Part shown: piece after piece, positions 26,182 through 33,978 of the stretch
Layout: every line of letters starts with the position of its first letter
How positions within the stretch are numbered: the stretch's first letter is position 1
From: PHAA01 sp964457945
Lineage (GTDB): Bacteria > Bacillota > Syntrophomonadia > Syntrophomonadales > Syntrophomonadaceae
Assembly (NCBI GenBank): GCA_964457945.1
Contig: CAYWFX010000001.1
Location: forward strand, 124,001-188,000
Reading direction: 5' to 3'
DNA: 64,000 bases
Position numbers and translations under genes: made by a program
The notes under the pieces: model-generated
Told to the model about the DNA's origin: nothing
What the model saw: only the letters and a program-made list of their open reading frames with translations
Database searches by the model: none

Positions 26182-27081
26182 TTATTTGTACACTTCACCG
26201 GGATTAGTCATAGGCCGTGCCGGTAATGGATTAACCGGGTTTTCCTCGCCTATAATAGCGTCAAGCCGGTGTTGTATAGCCTTACGGGTTATGAGATCCT
26301 CGGACAGGGAGGGAGCAAAGATATAAAACTTATGACTGTCAATCCCTGCCCAGATAGCTTCCGCAATTGCTTCCGGCTCCGGCCCGTTATTTACCTGCCG
26401 ATTGAAGAAACCCAATATCGCTTCTTCCGCCGGATTGTCCACCGAAGGTCTGGCAATGTTCAGCAGCCGGAATGGGCGGCTCTTCTCCGCTTCCATTATG
26501 TTTGTTTTGATAAAGGCCGGAGAAACCACGGATACCTTGATTTTTGATCCGATAGTTGCGAGTTCATGCTGCAAAGATTCCGACAAAGCCACCACAGCAT
26601 GTTTGGTCATGCGGTATATCCCCAGGCCGGGACCGGATAAAAATCCTGCTCCCCCAGCGATATTAATAACGCGACCCTCCTTTCCGCCGTCCAGCATTCG
26701 GGGAACAAAAGCCCTGACTCCGTGTATAATTCCCCACATATTTACCCCGATAATCCATTCCCAATCGTTTAACATTGCGTCAAGCATTGAGGTTTTACCA
26801 AGCACGCCGGCATTATTAAACAAATAGTGTACTTCGCCAAAACGTTGATAAACACGGTGGGCCAGCCATTCCATATCATCAACTTCAGCCACATCGGTGG
26901 TCAGAGCCAATACGTCCAAGCCTTTTTTTTGCATCTCCCCGGCAATTCTGTCAAGTTCGGAACCTTTAATATCGGCTAATGCCAGCTTCATCCCCCGGGC
27001 GGCGCAGGACCGAGCTATCCCCAACCCCAGCCCGCTGGCAGCTCCGGTTATGACAGCAACTTTTCCACTGTGATCTAACAA
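26182..27081 (-). CDS. Short-chain dehydrogenase/reductase with an altered catalytic Ser
   Basis: A 299-residue classical SDR. The cofactor motif is TGAASGLGLG (12-21), an Asp at the end of beta 2 (ALADIKG) favours NAD(H), NNAG is at 89-92 and Asn114 is present. The active-site pair is YRMTK (Tyr156, Lys160). The Ser normally 13 residues before the Tyr is Gly143 (NIAGGAG). The C-terminal extension of about 40 residues is basic and resembles the substrate-tunnel segment of lipophilic SDRs. Start is a TTG at 27081 behind GAGGTG. A palindromic operator lies about 95 bases upstream, and the alpha/beta hydrolase follows in the same operon. Confidence 0.85.
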   Translation of the reverse strand: MLDHSGKVAVITGAASGLGLGIARSCAARGMKLALADIKGSELDRIAGEMQKKGLDVLALTTDVAEVDDMEWLAHRVYQRFGEVHYLFNNAGVLGKTSMLDAMLNDWEWIIGVNMWGIIHGVRAFVPRMLDGGKEGRVINIAGGAGFLSGPGLGIYRMTKHAVVALSESLQHELATIGSKIKVSVVSPAFIKTNIMEAEKSRPFRLLNIARPSVDNPAEEAILGFFNRQVNNGPEPEAIAEAIWAGIDSHKFYIFAPSLSEDLITRKAIQHRLDAIIGEENPVNPLPARPMTNPGEVYK

Positions 27082-27148
27082 AATCTCTCACCTCTCCATC
27101 AAATCTATAACGGCTTCAATGATAGGTTCATCCGCAGCCGTTAGTGTA

Positions 27149-27192
27149 CCAGTCTGCCCGTAGACTGGATTTTATGACCGAACGGTCGGTCA
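27149..27192 (-). promoter_or_regulatory. Two palindromes upstream of the SDR gene, one TetR-operator-like
   Basis: TGACCGA-N4-TCGGTCA is a perfect dyad at 27175-27192, and CCAGTCT-N6-AGACTGG a second at 27149-27168. The first has the size, symmetry and GC-centred form of TetR-family operators. It shares the 8-base core ACCGTTCG with the palindrome in front of the TetR gene at 33716-33737. That suggests one regulator controls both units. Confidence 0.6.
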
Positions 27193-27285
27193 GTTTAGAT
27201 CGTTAGATGTACCCGTTTTTTATTTTAAAACCCCTGTTCTCTTTTAAAACTAAACGTTATAATCAGGGCTTTCCCATGCATATCC

Positions 27286-28590
27286 TTAAAGCGCGTTTAG
27301 CTCCTTCATCATGAAATCCATCAAGGCATTAACATCTTCAGTCCTGTGTGATGGCTCATAATAACTGGTTAACAGGGTCAGGGTTCTATTATAGGTACTG
27401 ACCCCCATTAAAAAACCGGGTACATAAATAGCTGGGGTAACAAAATAAGCATCATGGGCAGGGATTGGTCCAAACTGTAATGGACTTATGATCCCCATAT
27501 TAGTTAAGGTTGGAGGAACCTTGCCGGTTTCTAAAAATTGGGGCCTGGCTGCTTGAAAAAGAGCACGCAGTTGTGAATATTCCATGGCTTCTTGGGCTTC
27601 AATGCTCACGGCATGAGACAATTCTACTTGAGCATGCTTTAATTCATTAATAGACTTGGACACCCTTTTTAATGTCCCCACAAAAGCTTCTGCCTCCACC
27701 CGATAGGTTTTTGAAGTTATCGTTACCGACAGGTTGCAAATATCCTGCGACGGATCGGTTTTAAAAGACCTCCGCAAATCCATGGTTAAACAGATCTCCC
27801 GATCCTCCCCTGCCGGTGGGTTCATCATTGCAAACATACTTCTATAAAACGCGGTTAAAATTATCGTATTGATGGTTACCGCATGAGTTTTGCCAAATGT
27901 GCTGATTCTATCGAAGGATTCATCAGCCAAACGTCGCATGGAAATATGCATTTCCTTTGATTCAACACCATTATAGGGAAAGGCCCAGGCAGCGGTCTGA
28001 GGCCGGGCCTGGGGGTCCAATAACGCCAGTGGATCCTTAATTCCCAGCGCCTCGAAATAACTCTTCTGGTCCAGTCGGCGCTTTGTATTCGGCTCAGGTT
28101 TATATTGGGAGTCCTTGAGCAAGCTCGAATATATTTCAGCCAGTAACTGCAAATATTGCTTAAGACCTGTTGCGTCAGAACAGGCATGAGAGATTTTCAC
28201 ACAAAGGGTATCATTATCATTTACCCGAATTAATTGGACACTCAGCATTTGGTCTTCACAATAAAATGGGCTTTTCAAAAACTGTTCAATTGCCGCTTGT
28301 TTGCTATCATTTTGTACAAATTCAAACCACTGGATTTCGTCTGGATTTTCAAAGGGTTGCCAATAAGGTTGTTTATCATTTTCAATAAACTGGCATTGCA
28401 ATACCGGTTCAGCATCCAAAGATAATCTAACCGCTTTTTTTAGAACATCTGTATCCAGGTGTTGATCGAATGTGATGACCGCCTGGATCTGCATATTGTA
28501 GTATCCGTACTTGAGCAAATAAAGGGTTCGATCAAATTCAGTTACCGGTATTATGGCGGGAATCACATCTCCCAATATGCTCGCTTCCAT
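27286..28590 (-). CDS. Condensation-domain-like acyltransferase, paralogue 5
   Basis: 434 residues from the ATG at 28590 (MEASILGDVIPAIIP). The same frame is open 19 codons upstream through the leader and its ribosome site, which I exclude. Catalytic motif SHACSDATG (His135, Asp139), with Ser before the His. It shares LLKYGYYNMQIQ, NTKRRLDQKSYFEALGIKD and SQDICNLSV with paralogues 1 and 4. It is the last acyltransferase before the SDR promoter region, so transcription from upstream copies may end or be modulated at the palindromes there. All core blocks are intact. Confidence 0.82.
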   Translation of the reverse strand: MEASILGDVIPAIIPVTEFDRTLYLLKYGYYNMQIQAVITFDQHLDTDVLKKAVRLSLDAEPVLQCQFIENDKQPYWQPFENPDEIQWFEFVQNDSKQAAIEQFLKSPFYCEDQMLSVQLIRVNDNDTLCVKISHACSDATGLKQYLQLLAEIYSSLLKDSQYKPEPNTKRRLDQKSYFEALGIKDPLALLDPQARPQTAAWAFPYNGVESKEMHISMRRLADESFDRISTFGKTHAVTINTIILTAFYRSMFAMMNPPAGEDREICLTMDLRRSFKTDPSQDICNLSVTITSKTYRVEAEAFVGTLKRVSKSINELKHAQVELSHAVSIEAQEAMEYSQLRALFQAARPQFLETGKVPPTLTNMGIISPLQFGPIPAHDAYFVTPAIYVPGFLMGVSTYNRTLTLLTSYYEPSHRTEDVNALMDFMMKELNAL

Positions 28591-28669
28591 TTTTCTAAAA
28601 ACTCCCTTCTCATTTAAGGCCAACGTAATAAGGATTTCCTTAAGCACATAACCTTACCATTTCATATCT

Positions 28670-29956
28670 TTACAAAAAGCTTAATTCCTTCTCCATTAAA
28701 TCCATAAATGCTTCGACATCTTCTGTCCTATGTGAAGGTTCGTAATAACTCACTTCCAAGGTCAAGGTTCTATTGTAAGTACTGACACCCAGCATAAAAC
28801 CAGGTGGAACAACTATTGGGGTGACTATATATGCGTCAGTAGCGACGATCTGTCCAAACTGCAAAGGATTAATAACCCCCACGTTAGATAAAAGAGGATG
28901 GCTTTTATCTGTTTCAACAGTCCACTGTATGATTGCCTGCATTTGGCTAAGCGTTTGAGAATAATCAATAGCGCCCCATACTTCTAACCCAATCGCATCG
29001 CATAATCCAGCTCGATCATTCTTTAATACTTCAATTGAACTGAATACTCTCTTCAGGGTTTCCGTAAATGATTCTTCTTCCACCCTGCTTATTCTGGGGT
29101 AAATACCTACCGATAGGTTGCATAGGGCTTGATCCGGGCTGCCAATAAAGGCCTTGCGTAAATCAACGGTTACGCAAACCCCCATTTCCTTTCCAATGGG
29201 CGGTTGGACCAGTTCAAACATACTTCTATAGAGCGCGGTTAGAATTACACTAGTGATGGTCACCTTGCGATTTTCGCCAAAGTTTGTGATCCTATCGAAA
29301 GCCTCATCCCTAAAACGGCGCATGGCTATATGCATTTCCTTGCACTCAATACCATGATGGGGAAAGGCCCAGGTGGGCGGTAAAACTTGAGCCTGGGGAT
29401 CAAATAGCGCCAATGGCTCCTTAACGCCCAGGGCATCAAAATAATGCTTCTGATCTCTGCGGCCCTGATTGGGATTAGGCTTAAAAATAGGGTTCTCCTG
29501 CAGGTTCGAATAGATTCCCGCCAGCAAGTCCAAATATTCTTTCAGACCGGCTGCGTCTGAACAGGCATGACTTATCTTTACACAAAGGGTGTCGTCATCT
29601 TCAGTTCGGATTAACCTGACATTGACCTGTTGCCCTTCGTGGGTGAAAGGGCTTTTTAAGAACTGCTGGGTGGCCTCTTTTTTATTATCCTTTTGTATAA
29701 ACTCAAACCATTGCATTTTGTCTGGACTTTCAAAGCGCTGCCAATAGGGTTGCTTCTCATCTTCAATAAATCGGCAGCCTAACACCGGTTCAGCATCCAA
29801 AGATAGTCTAACCGCCTTTTTTAGGATATCGGCATCCAAATGTTGATCAAAGGTAGTGACTGCTTGTATTTCGTACTTCAGAATATACTCAAATCGATCA
29901 TGGCCATTAACCGGTAATATATTAGGAATACCATTTTCAGATACACTTGCTTCCAT
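28670..29956 (-). CDS. Condensation-domain-like acyltransferase, paralogue 6
   Basis: 428 residues, slightly shorter because six or seven residues are missing after YILKYEIQAV, where the others have a GSNTQ- or GYYNM-type insert. Catalytic motif SHACSDAAG (His130, Asp134). The broken copy at 25028-25304 is nearest to this gene, sharing the same deletion. The C-terminus reads GFMLGVSTYNRTLTLEVSYYEP. An AGAAGGGGG ribosome site precedes the ATG. No carrier or adenylation partner is nearby. Confidence 0.82.
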   Translation of the reverse strand: MEASVSENGIPNILPVNGHDRFEYILKYEIQAVTTFDQHLDADILKKAVRLSLDAEPVLGCRFIEDEKQPYWQRFESPDKMQWFEFIQKDNKKEATQQFLKSPFTHEGQQVNVRLIRTEDDDTLCVKISHACSDAAGLKEYLDLLAGIYSNLQENPIFKPNPNQGRRDQKHYFDALGVKEPLALFDPQAQVLPPTWAFPHHGIECKEMHIAMRRFRDEAFDRITNFGENRKVTITSVILTALYRSMFELVQPPIGKEMGVCVTVDLRKAFIGSPDQALCNLSVGIYPRISRVEEESFTETLKRVFSSIEVLKNDRAGLCDAIGLEVWGAIDYSQTLSQMQAIIQWTVETDKSHPLLSNVGVINPLQFGQIVATDAYIVTPIVVPPGFMLGVSTYNRTLTLEVSYYEPSHRTEDVEAFMDLMEKELSFL

Positions 29957-30037
29957 TTTCTGATAACCCCCTTCTCATTTAAGGCCCAACGTGATCAGGA
30001 TTCTCTTAAGCACATAAACTACTCCCCATTTATATCC

Positions 30038-31345
30038 TTACAGAGACCTTAATTCCTTCTCCATTAAATCCATAAACGCTTCAATTTCTTCTGTCCTATG
30101 TGAAGGTTCGTAATAACTCACTTGCAAGGTCAAGGTTTTATTATAGGTATTCACCCCCAGCATAAAACCGGGAGCATAAGCGGTTGGGTTAACAATATAG
30201 GCATCATTGGCAATGATCTGTCCAAACTCCAAAGGATTAATTACTCCCATATTAGATAAAAAGGGATAGGATTTACCTGTTTCAACGAGCCACTGTGCGA
30301 GTGCCTGCATTTGACCAACTGCTTGTGAAAAATCAATATTGTCCCATACTTCTAGTCCCACTGCATCTAATAAACCTGCTCTAGGACCCTTTAATTCCTC
30401 GATAGAGCCAGACACCCTCTTTAGGGTTTCAAAAAAAGGCTCTTCTTCTATCCGGTGTATCCTCGGATACATAGCTACTGATAGATTGCAAATTGCTTGA
30501 TCCGGGCTGCCTATAAAAGCCTTGCGTAAATCAACGGTTACGCATATACCCATCTCCTCTCCGACTGGCGGCTTGACAAACTCAAACAAGCTTTTGAAAA
30601 ATGCGGTTAGAATTATGGTATTGATGGTAACCTTATGGGTATTACCAAATGCTTTTATCCTTTCATAAACCCCATCCCTAATCCGGCGCATGGCTATATG
30701 CATTTCCTTATTCTCACGACCATGATAGGGAAATGCCCAAGTGGAAGGCACAAACTGAGCCTGAGGATCAAATAGCGCCAATGGTTCTTCAATGCCCAGG
30801 GCATCGAAATAATGTTTTTGGTCTCTGCGGCCCTTATTGGGTACAGGTTGAAAACCGGAATCTTCTTTTAACCTTGAATAAATCCCGGCCAGCAACTGTA
30901 AGTATTCCTTCAGACCTTTTGCATCTGAACAGGCATGACAAATCTTTATACAGAGTGTATCCCCGCCCTCAGCTCGAATTAATCGAACATTGACCTGCTG
31001 TCCGGTAAAAGCGAAAGGTCCTTTTAAAAACTGCTCTACAGCTTCTTGCTTATTAACATTTTGTACAAACTCAAACCATTGGATTTCGTCTGGTTTTTCA
31101 AAACGCTGCCAATAAGGCTGCTTCTCATCTTCAATAAATCTACAGCCCAACACCGGCTCTGCATCCAAAGATAATCTAACCGCTTTTTTTAGGATATCTG
31201 CATCCAGGTCTTGATCGAATGAAATAATCGCTTGTAACTGCGTATTTGAGCCTGCGTATTTCACCAAATAATTGTATAGATCATGGCCATTAACGGGTAA
31301 TGTATTGGGAATTCCATTTTCTATTAGGTTTACTTCATTAATCAT
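30038..31345 (-). CDS. Condensation-domain-like acyltransferase, paralogue 7
   Basis: 435 residues starting MINEVNLIENG. Its upstream spacer does not contain the shared leader, so it is probably the first of the run. Catalytic motif CHACSDAKG (His137, Asp141). It is very similar to paralogue 3 over most of its length (PNKGRRDQKHYFDALGIEE and SFLSNMG-type segments), with differences clustered at the N-terminal ten residues. A GAGGTTGG ribosome site lies eight bases before the ATG. The zinc-ribbon copy 2 lies 86 bases upstream. Confidence 0.82.
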   Translation of the reverse strand: MINEVNLIENGIPNTLPVNGHDLYNYLVKYAGSNTQLQAIISFDQDLDADILKKAVRLSLDAEPVLGCRFIEDEKQPYWQRFEKPDEIQWFEFVQNVNKQEAVEQFLKGPFAFTGQQVNVRLIRAEGGDTLCIKICHACSDAKGLKEYLQLLAGIYSRLKEDSGFQPVPNKGRRDQKHYFDALGIEEPLALFDPQAQFVPSTWAFPYHGRENKEMHIAMRRIRDGVYERIKAFGNTHKVTINTIILTAFFKSLFEFVKPPVGEEMGICVTVDLRKAFIGSPDQAICNLSVAMYPRIHRIEEEPFFETLKRVSGSIEELKGPRAGLLDAVGLEVWDNIDFSQAVGQMQALAQWLVETGKSYPFLSNMGVINPLEFGQIIANDAYIVNPTAYAPGFMLGVNTYNKTLTLQVSYYEPSHRTEEIEAFMDLMEKELRSL

Positions 31346-31431
31346 TTTTTTTCCAACCTCTTTTCCTCTATTAATATCTTCCTAATGTTAATAAAGCCAA
31401 AGTTAAATACTATCTATTAGCCTCAACTCGA

Positions 31432-31641
31432 TTAAAAGCTTCTAGAACGCAGGATCTTATCGTAAAAATCAATCAGGTCCGGGTTAAGTCCCGTAATTTT
31501 CTGGCATTCTTCCTGGACCATCTTACCGCATTTGTCGCATACATGATGCTTGCCGCGATTGTACTTTATATCCTTGTAGCGAAAATCAGTGAAAGGAATG
31601 GCGAATTCTTTTTTGCAGATCAGACATATGGTAGTGTACAA
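31432..31641 (-). CDS. Small zinc-ribbon protein, copy 2
   Basis: A 69-residue protein with CLICKKEF and CDKCGKMVQEECQK metal pairs, a conserved FTDFRYKDIKYNR middle and an acidic C-terminal helix. Start is a TTG behind AGAGGTG, giving the same Tyr-Thr-Thr N-terminus as copy 1. It lies between the C45 peptidase and acyltransferase 7, all on the minus strand. It is closer to the TetR-fused copy than to copy 1 (AIPFTD, KYNRG, HHVCD in both). Function unknown. Confidence 0.75.
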   Translation of the reverse strand: MYTTICLICKKEFAIPFTDFRYKDIKYNRGKHHVCDKCGKMVQEECQKITGLNPDLIDFYDKILRSRSF

Positions 31642-31694
31642 ATTTATCACCTCTTTACTAGCCCCTACATAAGAATGATAAGAGAGACAAGCCC

Positions 31695-32753
31695 TTAAAA
31701 CTCATACCGAACAAAGCCATACTCGCACGGATTGCCGCAGGCAATATATATAGCCCCTTCAGCGGGAACCATGATAAACGATGCCAGTGTTGTCGATGAT
31801 ATTGGGGAAGCAGGATCAATATGGCGGCATATGGAATAGGGATAATGGTCGTGGTCAGCCAGGATTTCCATGACTATTTCAGGATTTAAATGGCCATAAT
31901 GCTGGTTCATGAAGCTGCGCATTTTATCTAAACGCGGGTAGCTGTCAGGTTGAAATACAGAAGCTGTATCACCCGTTTTGAAACGTCCAGTAATGTAATG
32001 ATTGGAGTGCAGCAACATATCTTTTTCCGGATTAATGATTTCAAAATCATTATGAATGCTTTCAATACCACACATTTGCCCGTTTGCATCAGCCAGATGA
32101 TAGTAACCCAGACCGCGGGCAACCTGTTTTAGGAGATCCAAAGCATCGTGGATACTCTTCTGCCGCATCACCCTGGGAAGGTAACAGGCTAAAGGAATAT
32201 TAGACGAGTAATCTTGCCCTATGGTGGCATTGGCACACATGCCAAACCCGGCTGAGGAAAAAGTAAATTCAGTGGAATTTGCAAAACTTAAAATGAATTG
32301 CACGAGGCCATTAGAGTGATTGATTTTCAATAAATCCATCGGGGCTCCAACCAGCCAATCTATATTCTGGCCCAGGATTGTTTTTCCGTCTTCCGTTGCC
32401 TTTCCTGTTGCCGCGAAAGAGGTGCATAAACCCATAATTTTGCCGTTGTAGTAAAAAGTCAATTCATTCATGCACTTCTGAGTAAGTATTTCTTCAAAGC
32501 TGAGTCCTGCAGCGTCAGCCTGCCCGCGCATTATTTCAACCAGATAGGGATCAAACTCTTGAACTAAAGGAAGAAACGTCATAGCCCTGGCAATGACTTC
32601 TTCCCTGGTGGCTTGATACATAAGACTCATTCCGTTAAAAGCATTCTCCGAAACCTTCAAAATGCTTTCTTTACAGCCTTCCCCCCACTGCAAGCCGATC
32701 TCATAAGGTGTACCGCTGCACTCGATGACCTTAAACTCCTTAGCACTTTTCAT
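31695..32753 (-). CDS. C45-family Ntn hydrolase (acyl-CoA:6-APA acyltransferase-like)
   Basis: 352 residues. Peptidase family C45 enzymes self-cleave before a Cys and then hydrolyse or exchange acyl groups on amides, as in isopenicillin N acyltransferase. Here the cleavage site is Gly109-Cys110 in MGLCTSFAATG, followed by GKTILGQNIDW with the conserved Asn-Asp pair. The N-terminal prosegment contains GTPYEIGLQWGEGCKE, the usual family start. No signal peptide is seen, so it acts in the cytosol. Its place next to seven acyltransferases suggests acyl-amide exchange or removal on the same product. It follows the TetR-zinc fusion gene by 47 bases and is probably in its operon. Confidence 0.85.
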   Translation of the reverse strand: MKSAKEFKVIECSGTPYEIGLQWGEGCKESILKVSENAFNGMSLMYQATREEVIARAMTFLPLVQEFDPYLVEIMRGQADAAGLSFEEILTQKCMNELTFYYNGKIMGLCTSFAATGKATEDGKTILGQNIDWLVGAPMDLLKINHSNGLVQFILSFANSTEFTFSSAGFGMCANATIGQDYSSNIPLACYLPRVMRQKSIHDALDLLKQVARGLGYYHLADANGQMCGIESIHNDFEIINPEKDMLLHSNHYITGRFKTGDTASVFQPDSYPRLDKMRSFMNQHYGHLNPEIVMEILADHDHYPYSICRHIDPASPISSTTLASFIMVPAEGAIYIACGNPCEYGFVRYEF

Positions 32754-32800
32754 AAAAGGTCCCCTCCTTTCGTCCCCACTAATAATCGTCTGGTGTTATA

Positions 32801-33685
32801 CTATTTTTTTTGGGACATGATTTTTTCCCAAACATCGACCAACCCCGCAGAAAGTCCGGTTGCTTTTTGGCATTCTTCTTGTACCATCTTTCCACAATCA
32901 TCGCAGACGTGATGAACACCACGGTTGTACTTAATATCTTTGTAACGATAATCAGTAAATGGAATAGCAAATTCCTGTTTGCAGATCAAACATAGGGTAG
33001 TGTACTCGCTTCCCGCTCCTTTAGCTAAAGGCTGCGGATCTACATTCCATTTGAGATTCAACCCATCTTGAGCTTCCTCACGCCCATCACCATAGTCATT
33101 TCTCTCTTTTATACCCAGCCAGAAATCCTTCCAAAATACCTGAATCCATTCCCCTGTTAATTCTGGGACTATCCGCATCCAAAGCAGCAGGCCATCCCGC
33201 ATGGCTCGATACGACAAGAGTACCTTTGCAGGAATATCCCGGCGGATTATTCCTTGCCGCATTCCTTCTTCAAGTATTTCTAACATCTTTTTTTGAAATG
33301 GCTCTTCACGTTTCAAAATATCTGCATATAATTTTTTGCGTATCTCTGGTGGAGTAAGAATCAGGGTCTGGGTCCAAAACAAGGAATTCTGCAAATTATG
33401 GTAATAAAAAAGAATGTATTCCTTAAACATATATTGCAGTTTGTCGTGTATTTCCATATTCTCTGAATCTTTTAACATACGCTTAATTTGCTTGTCATAG
33501 GCACGGGCCACGTCTTCGTAAACGGCTAAATATAGATCCTCCTTTCCCTTGAAGTGGTTATAAATAGAAGCTTTGTTAATCCCTACTCCTTCGGCTATTT
33601 CATTCATAGTAGCGCCTTCGTAACCCCTTTGCGCAAAGATAGAAAGGGCCACCTGTTTGATTTTTTCTTTCGTTGTAATGATCAT
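32801..33685 (-). CDS. TetR-family regulator fused to a C-terminal zinc ribbon
   Basis: A 294-residue protein. Residues 1-195 are a complete TetR regulator: helix-turn-helix ATMNEIAEGVGINKASIYNHF, then a typical ligand-binding domain ending near WLGIKERN. Residues 228-294 are a third copy of the zinc-ribbon protein (Cys232, Cys235, Cys261, Cys264). The junction codons Lys222-Gly223 are read from AAAGGAG (33016-33022), a perfect Shine-Dalgarno, and the codon where the small gene would start is GAG (Glu227). The fusion therefore looks like read-through of a former two-gene unit. An inverted repeat upstream fits autoregulation. It heads the minus-strand block that runs down to 13297. Confidence 0.85.
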   Translation of the reverse strand: MIITTKEKIKQVALSIFAQRGYEGATMNEIAEGVGINKASIYNHFKGKEDLYLAVYEDVARAYDKQIKRMLKDSENMEIHDKLQYMFKEYILFYYHNLQNSLFWTQTLILTPPEIRKKLYADILKREEPFQKKMLEILEEGMRQGIIRRDIPAKVLLSYRAMRDGLLLWMRIVPELTGEWIQVFWKDFWLGIKERNDYGDGREEAQDGLNLKWNVDPQPLAKGAGSEYTTLCLICKQEFAIPFTDYRYKDIKYNRGVHHVCDDCGKMVQEECQKATGLSAGLVDVWEKIMSQKK

Positions 33686-33715
33686 TATATATTTACTCCT
33701 TCTACAACTTAAAAG

Positions 33716-33737
33716 CTAACTACCGTTCGTTAGTTAA
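33716..33737 (-). promoter_or_regulatory. TetR operator in front of its own gene
   Basis: On the minus strand AACTAACG-AA-CGGTAGTT is a dyad with one mismatch, typical of TetR-family sites. It lies about 30 bases upstream of the TetR start and shares ACCGTTCG with the SDR palindrome. The rest of the gap 33738-33978 holds the long leader of the plus-strand helicase and no other gene. Confidence 0.7.
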
Positions 33738-33978
33738 TTGTAACAGGCTACCATTTATGGGTCAATGATATTTTGAATAATTTATACTTAATTAGATAAG
33801 ATCATTGATGCATAATAAATGTGTGATAATATAAAGGTCTACCAAAAGCTATGGTTACCATTATTGCGCCTCTTCGTCCCAGGAACAAAGATTGTTTCAG
33901 AATGATACAATGAATAGTATTCTAAAAAGTTCTCTAAGCTGAATAAATAATCATTGTTATATTAGGAGTTATTTTGTA

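Noticed and set aside
15421..31345. Reading the acyltransferases as NRPS condensation modules
   Set aside because: No adenylation, carrier or thioesterase domains are present in any copy or nearby; lengths fit stand-alone acyltransferases.
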